Below are positions 5,191-11,671 of a DNA stretch of 14,647 bases, piece after piece. Below the pieces are notes generated by a model that saw only the letters and a program-made list of their open reading frames with translations, ran no database searches and was not told where the DNA came from. Numbering within the stretch: position 1 is the first letter of the stretch; each line of letters starts with the position of its first letter. Source of the DNA: JAUWNP01 sp034430655 (GTDB taxonomy: Bacteria > Chloroflexota > Anaerolineae > B4-G1); the NCBI GenBank assembly GCA_034430655.1, contig DAOUEC010000302.1, positions 1-14,647 of the forward strand. The letters run 5' to 3'. A program made the translations under genes and the position numbers.

Positions 5191-7275
5191 GTGGCAGGAT
5201 CTCAGCCTTGGATTTTCGTCGCCATTTTTGCGGGCGCTGCTTCCGTCGGGGTAGCAGCCTGGCTATACCGTTGGGTCCACCGGCAGGATGCCGGGTCCCC
5301 GGAGGCTCAGGAGGTCGCGTCCTGGATTCGGGAGGGAGCGACGACCTATCTGCGTCGTCTCTACCTGGCCCTCACCCTCGTCGCGATCGGGTTGGGTGTC
5401 ATCATTGCCATCGTGTTCAGTTTCGACATAGAGCATCTGGGCACAGGGGCAGTCCATCTTGATCCGCTGCGAGGCGGTGGGATGGCTCTGGCTTTTGTGG
5501 CCGGCGGGATATGTTCTGCCATCGCCGGGTACATGGGCATGAGCGTCGCCGTGGCCGCCAATGTGCGCAGCGCGACAGCAGCAGGTGAGAGTATTAATCG
5601 TGCCTTTAAGGTGGCCTTCTATGCTGGCTCGGTGATGGGCCTGGCTGTGGTGGGCCTGGCGGTCATCGGTATGAGCACGATTTACCTGATCACTGGTGAC
5701 CCCGAAATTGTCCTTGGCTTCAGTTTTGGGGCCTCTACGCTGGCCTTGTTGGCCAAAGCGGGCGGCGGGATCTACACCAAGACGGCCGACATCGCTGCCG
5801 ACCTGGTGGGCAAGATCGAGGTCGGCATCCCCGAGGATGACCCTCGCAATCCGGCCGTGGTCGCCGATAACGTTGGTGATAACGTTGGCGACGTGGCCGG
5901 CATGGGGGCGGATATCTTCGATAGTTACGTGGCCAGTACAGTAGCCGTCATGCTGTTGGGAGTCTCAATCTTTGCAGGTGATGCCGCCTTACAAACCAAG
6001 TACACCACGTTTCCTCTGATCCTGTGCACGCTGGGCATTGTCGCCTCGCTCATTGGTATCCAGTTCGTGCGCGTGGGCGAGAACGGCAAGCCGGGCCAGG
6101 CTCTCAACAGAGGGACAATCGTCACCTGCATGATCTTCGCCGTCCTGGCTACCGCCATCGTGTTGTTGGGCGGCTATAACCTGGGTGTGTTGTGGGCTAC
6201 GCTGGCCGGGCTCGTCACCGGCGTCGTCGTCGGCTTTACTTCTGATTACTTCACCTCCTCGGATCACCATCCGGTGGTTGAGACGGCCCGCGTTTCTGGC
6301 TCTGGCGCGGCTATCAACATTATCACCGGCTTCAGTTACGGGCTGATCAGCATCGTTCCCTCGATCATCGGCATCGCACTGGCGACGCTGCTCTCCTATT
6401 ACCTGACAGAACGTTCCGGGATGAGCGGCATCTATGGGGTGGGCATCAGCGCGGTGGGGATGTTGGCCGTTAGTGGTATGATCGTTTCCTCTGACGCTTA
6501 CGGCCCTATCGTGGACAACGCGCGAGGCATCGCCGAAATGGCCGGCATGTCGCAGAAGGTCATTGACACGGCCGACGTGCTCGATGCAGCCGGCAACACG
6601 GCCAAGGCCATCACCAAGGGTTTTGCCATTAGCGCCGCCGCCCTCACCGTCCTGGCGCTCTTTGCAGCCTATGCAGAGGTGATAGGGGCAAGAGGCGTGG
6701 AACTGAGCATCAGCCTGCGGAATCCGATGGTCGTCGTGGGTGCGTTCCTGGGAGCGATGACGCCGCCGTTGTTCAGCGCGCTTACCATGTTATCCGTCAC
6801 GGACAACGCCTTCAAAATGATTCAGGAAATCCGCCGACAATTCCATGAACATCCCGGCATCCTGGCGGGTACTGAGAAGCCCGACTACGCGGCCTGCGTG
6901 GACCTGGCTGCTCAAGGTGCACTGGCGTCTTTGGTGATACCGGCCTTCCTGGCCGTCGTTTTTCCCGTCTTGGTCGGGTTCATTCTTGGCCCCGAAGCCC
7001 TGGGCGGGTTTCTGGGAGGGAGCATCTTCACCGGCGTCGTTTTTGCGCTGCTGATGTCCAATGCTGGGGGGCTGTGGGACAACGCCAAGAAGTTCATCGA
7101 ATCGGGGGAGTTCGGCGGTCCTCGCTCCGATGCGCACAAGGCCAGCGTCGTGGGCGACACCGTCGGCGATCCCTTCAAAGATACAGCCGGCCCCTCCATC
7201 AACACCCTCATCACCGTGATGTCCCTGGTGTCCTCTCTGTTCGCTCCCATCATCGCCGCTTTCCATTTGTTCTAG
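5191..7275 (+). CDS. hppA: K+-independent H+-translocating membrane pyrophosphatase
   Basis: A 694-residue integral membrane pump with about 16 hydrophobic segments. It couples pyrophosphate hydrolysis to proton export or compartment acidification. The pyrophosphate- and Mg-binding motifs are all present: DNVGDNVGDVAGMGADIF from Asp226, SDAYGPIVDNA, and GDTVGDPFKDTAGPS near the C-terminus. The determinant loop reads GNTAKA with Lys472, where K+-dependent enzymes carry Ala. This places it in the K+-independent, H+-pumping class. The start is GTG 5191, because AGGAGG at 5178-5183 lies seven bases upstream; the in-frame ATG at 5161 has no ribosome binding site. No terminator follows; a palindromic repeat does. 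Confidence 0.95.
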   Translation: MAGSQPWIFVAIFAGAASVGVAAWLYRWVHRQDAGSPEAQEVASWIREGATTYLRRLYLALTLVAIGLGVIIAIVFSFDIEHLGTGAVHLDPLRGGGMALAFVAGGICSAIAGYMGMSVAVAANVRSATAAGESINRAFKVAFYAGSVMGLAVVGLAVIGMSTIYLITGDPEIVLGFSFGASTLALLAKAGGGIYTKTADIAADLVGKIEVGIPEDDPRNPAVVADNVGDNVGDVAGMGADIFDSYVASTVAVMLLGVSIFAGDAALQTKYTTFPLILCTLGIVASLIGIQFVRVGENGKPGQALNRGTIVTCMIFAVLATAIVLLGGYNLGVLWATLAGLVTGVVVGFTSDYFTSSDHHPVVETARVSGSGAAINIITGFSYGLISIVPSIIGIALATLLSYYLTERSGMSGIYGVGISAVGMLAVSGMIVSSDAYGPIVDNARGIAEMAGMSQKVIDTADVLDAAGNTAKAITKGFAISAAALTVLALFAAYAEVIGARGVELSISLRNPMVVVGAFLGAMTPPLFSALTMLSVTDNAFKMIQEIRRQFHEHPGILAGTEKPDYAACVDLAAQGALASLVIPAFLAVVFPVLVGFILGPEALGGFLGGSIFTGVVFALLMSNAGGLWDNAKKFIESGEFGGPRSDAHKASVVGDTVGDPFKDTAGPSINTLITVMSLVSSLFAPIIAAFHLF

Positions 7276-7302
7276 TGCGCCACCATAGTGATTGCAATGG
7301 CT

Positions 7303-7360
7303 CGTAGCGGCGACTTCAGTCGCTAATTGCGCGGAAACAGCGACTAAAGTCGCTACTACG
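7303..7360. repeat. Inverted repeat element (GCGACTTCAGTCGC / GCGACTAAAGTCGC)
   Basis: Each arm is itself a palindrome: GCGACTTCAGTCGC (7309-7322, continuing to CTA) and GCGACTAAAGTCGC (7340-7353). The outer ends CGTAGCGG and CTACTACG also pair, so the whole 58 bases form an inverted repeat of about 22 bp per arm. It lies between hppA and the next gene and looks like a small REP- or MITE-type element. Confidence 0.72.
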
Positions 7361-7385
7361 AAATCCGGAATAGGAGTGCGTGGAT

Positions 7386-7985
7386 ATGCCCAGACGTGGC
7401 GGCAATGCCTTTCGCCCCAGTCAGGCCCCACCAGACGTGGGGGTCGTCAACAATCTCCCCGGTCGCTATCCGGTCGAGGATTGGCGTGCCTACTACTGGG
7501 CTGTGGCGGATGATGGTGCTCCGCGCGACCGTTATGTGATCGTCCAACTGCCGCGAGGCTACGCCGAGGCCTGCCCTCCGGTGGCCTGGGAGGAACAGGG
7601 CTGCATCTATCGAGTGCGGCGCTGGGGACTGGCCTGCCTGCCATCGTTGCTGGAGGAGATCGACTTCGACCCGACGCCGTTAGTGGGCTCCGATGCACCG
7701 CCGTCCGAATTCATCCGCGTCTACCTGGAAGCCACTCACTTTGACCTGCCCGGTGGCTTCATCATTGCCGACCCGGACTACCCACTGCTCCTCTTTGACC
7801 CCGCTGGCGATCTGAAAGGTTCCTGCATCAACGGCATCAGTTTCCTGGGCGCGCTGGCGTGGATGGCTACGGACGGGCGCATCGCCGCCGACTTCCAGCG
7901 CATGCAGCGGGAAGCCCCCGAGTTCTACCGCCGCGCGGTTGAGGCTTTCCGTCGCGCGCTGGTCGAGGGGGCGAGTGCCTCCTGA
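7386..7985 (+). CDS. Unknown protein of 199 residues
   Basis: I do not recognise a family. The product is acidic and rich in aromatic residues, with no signal peptide and no membrane helix. Landmarks are VEDWRAYYWAVADDG near residue 30, GGFIIADPDYPLLLFDPAGDLKG near 120, and a charged C-terminal helix with repeated Arg and Ala. Coding is supported by its length, by codon use like its neighbours and by a strong terminator just after it. TAGGAG at 7371-7376 sits nine bases before the ATG at 7386; the GTG at 7380 is too close to it. Function is unknown. Confidence 0.75.
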   Translation: MPRRGGNAFRPSQAPPDVGVVNNLPGRYPVEDWRAYYWAVADDGAPRDRYVIVQLPRGYAEACPPVAWEEQGCIYRVRRWGLACLPSLLEEIDFDPTPLVGSDAPPSEFIRVYLEATHFDLPGGFIIADPDYPLLLFDPAGDLKGSCINGISFLGALAWMATDGRIAADFQRMQREAPEFYRRAVEAFRRALVEGASAS

Positions 7986-8013
7986 CAGAAAACGTCGAGG
8001 AGTGTCTGGTCTG

Positions 8014-8055
8014 GCCCCGTCTCGGGAACAAGGGTAACCCCGGGACGGGGCTTTT
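8014..8055 (+). terminator. Rho-independent terminator between convergent genes
   Basis: GCCCCGTCTCGGG (8014-8026) pairs with CCCGGGACGGGGC (8039-8051) to give a 13-bp stem with one G-T pair, and TTTT follows. It ends the + strand gene at 7985. There is no T run on the other side, so it probably does not serve the facing minus-strand gene. Confidence 0.82.
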
Positions 8056-8079
8056 GTGTGTCCTGTACCAGGAACCGGG

Positions 8080-9039
8080 TCAGTAGTGGATGTTGACCAG
8101 CGTGCCTACCGAGGCCCAATAGAAGAGCCACTGTGCCTCGGGCGTGGGCAGGTTGACGCAGCCATGGCTCATGGGATGGCCGAAGTTGGAGTGCCAGTAG
8201 GTGCCGTGAAGGCTGTAGCCCCGGTAGAAGTACATCGTATAGGGCACATTGGGCAGGTAGTAGCCGGGGCCGGACATGAGGGTAGAGACGTACTTGACGT
8301 AGATGCGGTACCGGCCCGTGGGCGTCGGCGTGCGCGGGAGGCCGGTCGAGACGAGCGTGCTGCGCACGGGCGTGTTCCCCTGGTAGGCGGTGACTCGCTG
8401 TGTGCTGAGGTTCACGTCAATCCAGCGGCCACTGGTCGGGGCGGAGGGCGGGGAGGGTGGGGCGGGGCTCCCGCCGCTGGGGATACGTAGCATCTGCCCG
8501 ACGTAGATGAACGAGGGGTTACGGATGGAGTTGGCCTGCGCCAGCGTCCACATCGAGACGCCGAACCTCCGGGCGATGGACGAGAGCGTGTCGCCACGCC
8601 GCACGGTGTAGGTCTGGCCCGACGGGGTGGGAGGTGTGGTCCCAGAGCCTGGAATCACCAGCCGTTGTCCCACGTAGATGCGGTTGGGGTTGGCGATGCC
8701 GTTGGCCGCCGCCAGCGCCTGGGGCGTGATGCCGTAGCGCAGCGCAATGCGGAACAAGTTTTCCCCTGGCCGCACGACGTGCACACCCGAGGATGGCGGG
8801 GTCGGGCCGGGACTGCCGCCAGTTGGGATGGTCAATCGCTGCCCCGCGTAGATACGGCTGGCATTGCTCAAGCCATTGACCGCCGCCAGCGCGTTCACCG
8901 TCACCCCGTAGCGCAGCGCGATGCGGAACAGGTTCTCGCCTGGCTGCACGACGTGAACGATGGTGCCCTGGGCGAAGGCCGGTGCCGCCAGCGCCAGGGT
9001 CAGTGCGAGTACTATACCGAGTGTCAATATCCTGCGCAT
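8080..9039 (-). CDS. Secreted L,D-transpeptidase with three LysM domains
   Basis: A 319-residue cell-wall enzyme. Residues 1-23 are a Sec signal peptide (MRR, hydrophobic core, APAFA with likely cleavage before Gln24). LysM peptidoglycan-binding repeats lie at 29-72, 87-130 and 144-187, separated by Pro/Ser/Gly-rich linkers. A YkuD catalytic domain follows at 206-319 with SHGCVNLP, catalytic Cys294 and His292. Such enzymes form 3-3 peptide cross-links or attach molecules to peptidoglycan. LysM 1 and 2 are nearly identical (both have PGENLFRIALRYG) while LysM 3 is diverged, pointing to a recent duplication. The ATG at 9039 was chosen because GAGGAG lies seven bases upstream and the signal peptide starts there. 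It is transcribed divergently from the TetR operon. Confidence 0.92.
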   Translation of the reverse strand: MRRILTLGIVLALTLALAAPAFAQGTIVHVVQPGENLFRIALRYGVTVNALAAVNGLSNASRIYAGQRLTIPTGGSPGPTPPSSGVHVVRPGENLFRIALRYGITPQALAAANGIANPNRIYVGQRLVIPGSGTTPPTPSGQTYTVRRGDTLSSIARRFGVSMWTLAQANSIRNPSFIYVGQMLRIPSGGSPAPPSPPSAPTSGRWIDVNLSTQRVTAYQGNTPVRSTLVSTGLPRTPTPTGRYRIYVKYVSTLMSGPGYYLPNVPYTMYFYRGYSLHGTYWHSNFGHPMSHGCVNLPTPEAQWLFYWASVGTLVNIHY

Positions 9040-9080
9040 TGTTCTTCTCCTCTCCCGCCCCCTAATCCACTGCATCTTAT

Positions 9081-9099
9081 CTAATTTTACTCGAATTAG
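9081..9099 (-). promoter_or_regulatory. AT-rich inverted repeat in the LysM gene upstream region
   Basis: CTAATT (9081-9086) and AATTAG (9094-9099) flank seven bases, 42-60 bases upstream of the L,D-transpeptidase start. Minus-strand -10-like boxes TAAAAT (9089-9084) and TAAGAT (9079-9074) overlap or adjoin it, but their -35 matches are weak. This is probably where the promoter lies; an operator role is only possible. Confidence 0.3.
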
Positions 9100-9131
9100 G
9101 CGAATTGGGGAAGCGGGGCAAGCGCCCTGCC

Positions 9132-9160
9132 TTGACAGGGGGGGGAATCCGTGGTAAAAT
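9132..9160 (+). promoter_or_regulatory. Consensus promoter of the tetR operon with a G8 spacer run
   Basis: A perfect -35 TTGACA (9132-9137) and -10 TAAAAT (9155-9160) are 17 bases apart. The spacer begins with eight consecutive G residues (9138-9145). Transcription would start near 9167, inside the operator that follows. Confidence 0.85.
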
Positions 9161-9161
9161 C

Positions 9162-9179
9162 ATACCAACCGGTCGGTAT
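9162..9179. promoter_or_regulatory. Probable TetR-family operator
   Basis: ATACCAACC|GGTCGGTAT is an 18-bp palindrome with a single mismatched pair. It starts two bases after the -10 box and covers the expected transcription start, 19 bases before the regulator's start codon. The position and the ACCGGT-centred form are typical of operators bound by TetR-family autorepressors. Confidence 0.8.
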
Positions 9180-9197
9180 TCTACAAGGGAGGCGAAG

Positions 9198-9797
9198 GTG
9201 AGCCCACAGCGACGAGGAGAGGAGACTCGTGCTCGCATCCTGGAGGCAGCGACGGAGTGTTTCGCCCAGCATGGCTATGGCGGTACCGGCGTGGCAGAGA
9301 TCTGCCGCCGTGCTGGCGTGACCAAGGGGGCTTTCTACCACCACTTCCCCAGCAAGCAGGCGCTATTCCTGGAACTGCTGGACTGCTGGCTGGCGGGGCT
9401 GGACACGCAACTGGAGGCAGCCCGCGCCGGAGCGGAGACGGTCCCGGAGGGACTCATGCAGATGGCCGGGATGGTCCGGCAGGTCTTCGAGGCGGGAAGC
9501 GGACAACTCCCGATCTTTCTAGAGTTCTTGACCCAGGCCGCGCACGACCCGGCGGTCTGGCAGGCGACGATTGCTCCCTACCGGCGGTACCAGGCTCTCT
9601 TCCGCGATATGGTCGAGGCCGGCATTGCCGAGGGCTCGCTGTGCCCGGTTGATCCCGAGACAGCGGCCCAGGTCATCGTCTCGCTGGCCGTCGGGTTGGT
9701 GCTGCAAGGGATGCTCGACCCCCAAGGGGCCGACTGGGGGCAGGTGGCGCAGGAGGGTGTGCAGATGCTTTTGGGCAGTTTAGAGAGGAGACAATGA
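9198..9797 (+). CDS. TetR-family transcriptional repressor
   Basis: The 199-residue product has the TetR DNA-binding domain at residues about 10-57 (TRARILEAATECFAQHGY, then AEICRRAGVTKGAFYHHF with the recognition helix around 42-48). A helical ligand-binding domain makes up the rest. It probably binds the palindrome at 9162-9179 and represses its own operon until a ligand is bound; the ligand is unknown. GTG 9198 was chosen because GGGAGG at 9187-9192 is five bases upstream and because upstream in-frame codons lie in or before the promoter. The stop is one base from the next gene's ATG, so tetR is the first gene of the operon rather than a separate unit. It could also affect the divergent LysM gene, but the operator lies on the tetR side. 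Confidence 0.92.
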   Translation: MSPQRRGEETRARILEAATECFAQHGYGGTGVAEICRRAGVTKGAFYHHFPSKQALFLELLDCWLAGLDTQLEAARAGAETVPEGLMQMAGMVRQVFEAGSGQLPIFLEFLTQAAHDPAVWQATIAPYRRYQALFRDMVEAGIAEGSLCPVDPETAAQVIVSLAVGLVLQGMLDPQGADWGQVAQEGVQMLLGSLERRQ

Positions 9798-9798
9798 A

Positions 9799-10812
9799 AT
9801 GAACGTGTTGCTGACAGGGGCTTTTGGAAATATCGGGACGAGCACACTGGAGGAACTGGTCAAACAGGGTCACACCGTGCGGTGTTTCGACCTCAAGACA
9901 AAAGCGAACGAGAAGGCTGCTCGAAGGTTCGGAGACCAGATAGAGGTGGTGTGGGGAGACTTGCGCCGCCCGGAAGACGTCGCCGCTGCGGTGCGCGACC
10001 AGGAGGTGGTAGTGCACCTGGCGTTTATCATCCCCAAACTGTCGGCTACAGGCGTCGAATCTGAGGCCCGCCCCGCCTGGGCGCGGGAGATCAACGTGGG
10101 GGGCACCCAAAATCTCCTCAATGCGATGAAGGCTTTGCCCAAGCCACCCCGCATCATCTTTACCTCGTCGTGTCACGTCTACGGTAGGACGCAGGATCAA
10201 CCGCCGCCCCGGACTGTCTCGGACCCGCTCCAGCCGACCGAACACTATACGTATCACAAGATCGAGTGCGAGCGGATGGTCAGAGCGTCCGGGCTAGAGT
10301 GGATTATCTTCAGACTGGCTGCCACGCTGCCCCTGACGATGAAGTTGGATGCGGGTATGTTCGACGTCCCTCTGGATAACCGCATAGAGTTCGTGCACAC
10401 ACGGGACGTAGGGTTGGCGATTGCCAACGGGGTAAGCAGTGAGGATGTGTGGGGAAAAATCTTGTTGGTCGGGGGTGGTTTCCGCTGCTGGCACTATTAT
10501 CGTGAAGTTGCGGAGCGGATATTGAACGCTATGGGGGTGGGCAAACTGCCGGAGGAGGTTTTTGATTCAATGCCTTTCGCCGTAGACTGGCTGGACACTA
10601 CGGAAAGCCAAAGGCTGCTCAAGTACCAACGACATGACCTGGGAGACTATATCCGGGAGATGGTTGCACTGTTGGGATACCGGCGGTACCTGATACGGAT
10701 GTTCCGTCCCATCGTCCGCTGGTGGCTGTTGAGGAAATCCCCATATTTTCGGGGGTCAAGGGCAAGCGGAGGCATCCGGCCAGGGGGAGTAGCCTTTGCT
10801 GAGGTCCGATAG
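9799..10812 (+). CDS. NAD(P)-dependent epimerase/dehydratase-like protein (extended SDR)
   Basis: A 337-residue extended short-chain dehydrogenase. The dinucleotide site is GAFGNIG (7-13), with an Asp at the end of strand 2 (CFDLK). Active-site residues are Ser123-Ser124 and Tyr150-x3-Lys154. These enzymes oxidise, reduce or epimerise sugars, sterol-like or long-chain substrates; the substrate here is not evident. Residues about 295-313 (RRYLIRMFRPIVRWWLLRK) form a basic, aromatic, amphipathic helix that could lie on the membrane. AGGAG at 9786-9790 precedes the ATG at a spacing of eight. It follows tetR by one base and lies 25 bases before the SDR gene, so operon membership is clear. A lipid-related role is inference from this tail and the neighbours. 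Confidence 0.86.
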   Translation: MNVLLTGAFGNIGTSTLEELVKQGHTVRCFDLKTKANEKAARRFGDQIEVVWGDLRRPEDVAAAVRDQEVVVHLAFIIPKLSATGVESEARPAWAREINVGGTQNLLNAMKALPKPPRIIFTSSCHVYGRTQDQPPPRTVSDPLQPTEHYTYHKIECERMVRASGLEWIIFRLAATLPLTMKLDAGMFDVPLDNRIEFVHTRDVGLAIANGVSSEDVWGKILLVGGGFRCWHYYREVAERILNAMGVGKLPEEVFDSMPFAVDWLDTTESQRLLKYQRHDLGDYIREMVALLGYRRYLIRMFRPIVRWWLLRKSPYFRGSRASGGIRPGGVAFAEVR

Positions 10813-10837
10813 TGGCTTCTTGGTGGGGAAGGTGAGC

Positions 10838-11644
10838 GTGAACTGGAAGGGGAAAGTGGCGCTGGTCACCGGCGCGTCGAGTGGCATCGGTGCGGTAACT
10901 GCAAAGAGACTGGCGCGTGAGGGGCTCAAGGTCGTCCTGGTGGCGCGGCGCGAGGGCCGCCTGCGGAGTCTGGCTGCCCAGATACGGGAACTTGGTGGAG
11001 AGGCGTTGGTTGTTGCCGCTGATCTTGCGGAGGAGAGAGAGCGTCTTCGTGTCGCCCAGGAGGTTCGTTCTGCTTATGGGGCAGTGGACGTCTTGATCAA
11101 CAACGCCGGTTTCGGCTGGTACGGTTTTGCAGCGGGAATGCCGTGGACGCTGGCCAGGCAGATGATGGCGATCAACGTGGCAGCAGTTGTTCACCTGACG
11201 TTGCTGTTCCTGCCGGACATGGAGACGCGCAACAGCGGCCACATCATCAACGTCGGCTCCATTGCCGGCAGTTTACCAAGCCAGGGTGTCGCACTCTACA
11301 GTGCGACCAAGTCTTTCCTGGACACTTTCACTACGTCCCTCTACCGGGAATTGCGCGGCACAAACGTACACGTGAGCGTGGTCAAGCCGGGCCCAGTGTC
11401 AACAGAGTTCTATGACGCTGCTTCGACCAGATCCTCCGGCCTGCGCATACCCGCCGAGAGATTCAGTGTGAGGCCGGAAGCAGTGGCCGATCGCATCTGG
11501 GCCTTGCTGAGAAAGCCCGCCCGGATTGCTTACGTGCCCCGTCTGTTTGGGTTCGTGCCTTGGATCGAGTTATGTCTTGGTTGGCTGATGGATCTGTTGG
11601 GGCCGCTGTTGCTTAGGCGTCAGTTGAGGCTTGCCAAAGTTTAG
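10838..11644 (+). CDS. Short-chain dehydrogenase/reductase with hydrophobic C-terminal tail
   Basis: A classical SDR of 268 residues with TGASSGIG at 11-18, NNAG at 88-91 and the catalytic Ser141 / Tyr154-x3-Lys158 set. It should reduce a ketone or oxidise an alcohol with NAD(P)H. Residues 236-259 are strongly hydrophobic (LFGFVPWIELCLGWLMDLLG and on) and are followed by RRQLR, a likely membrane anchor. SDRs that reduce long-chain keto-lipids often have such a tail, which is why a lipid substrate is suspected. GTG 10838 gives the usual start (MNWKGKVALVTG) behind GGGGAAGG at 10825-10832; GTG 10832 and TTG 10796 are also in frame. Confidence 0.88.
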   Translation: MNWKGKVALVTGASSGIGAVTAKRLAREGLKVVLVARREGRLRSLAAQIRELGGEALVVAADLAEERERLRVAQEVRSAYGAVDVLINNAGFGWYGFAAGMPWTLARQMMAINVAAVVHLTLLFLPDMETRNSGHIINVGSIAGSLPSQGVALYSATKSFLDTFTTSLYRELRGTNVHVSVVKPGPVSTEFYDAASTRSSGLRIPAERFSVRPEAVADRIWALLRKPARIAYVPRLFGFVPWIELCLGWLMDLLGPLLLRRQLRLAKV

Positions 11645-11671
11645 TTTCACCACTGAGCAGAGGAGATTACC

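Noticed and set aside
6790..7431. Minus-strand open frame of 213 codons opposite the end of hppA
   Set aside because: It covers conserved pyrophosphatase motifs on the other strand and the inverted repeat; no domain is recognisable.
8056..8490. Plus-strand frame opposite the L,D-transpeptidase catalytic domain
   Set aside because: The minus-strand frame carries the SHGC motif and a signal peptide, so this is a shadow.
9579..10688. Two copies of TACCGGCGGTA (9579-9589 and 10678-10688) as extra TetR operators
   Set aside because: Both lie inside coding sequence where they encode Tyr-Arg-Arg-Tyr, and they lack the ATACC-N2-CC half-site spacing of the operator at 9162; chance codon similarity is simpler.
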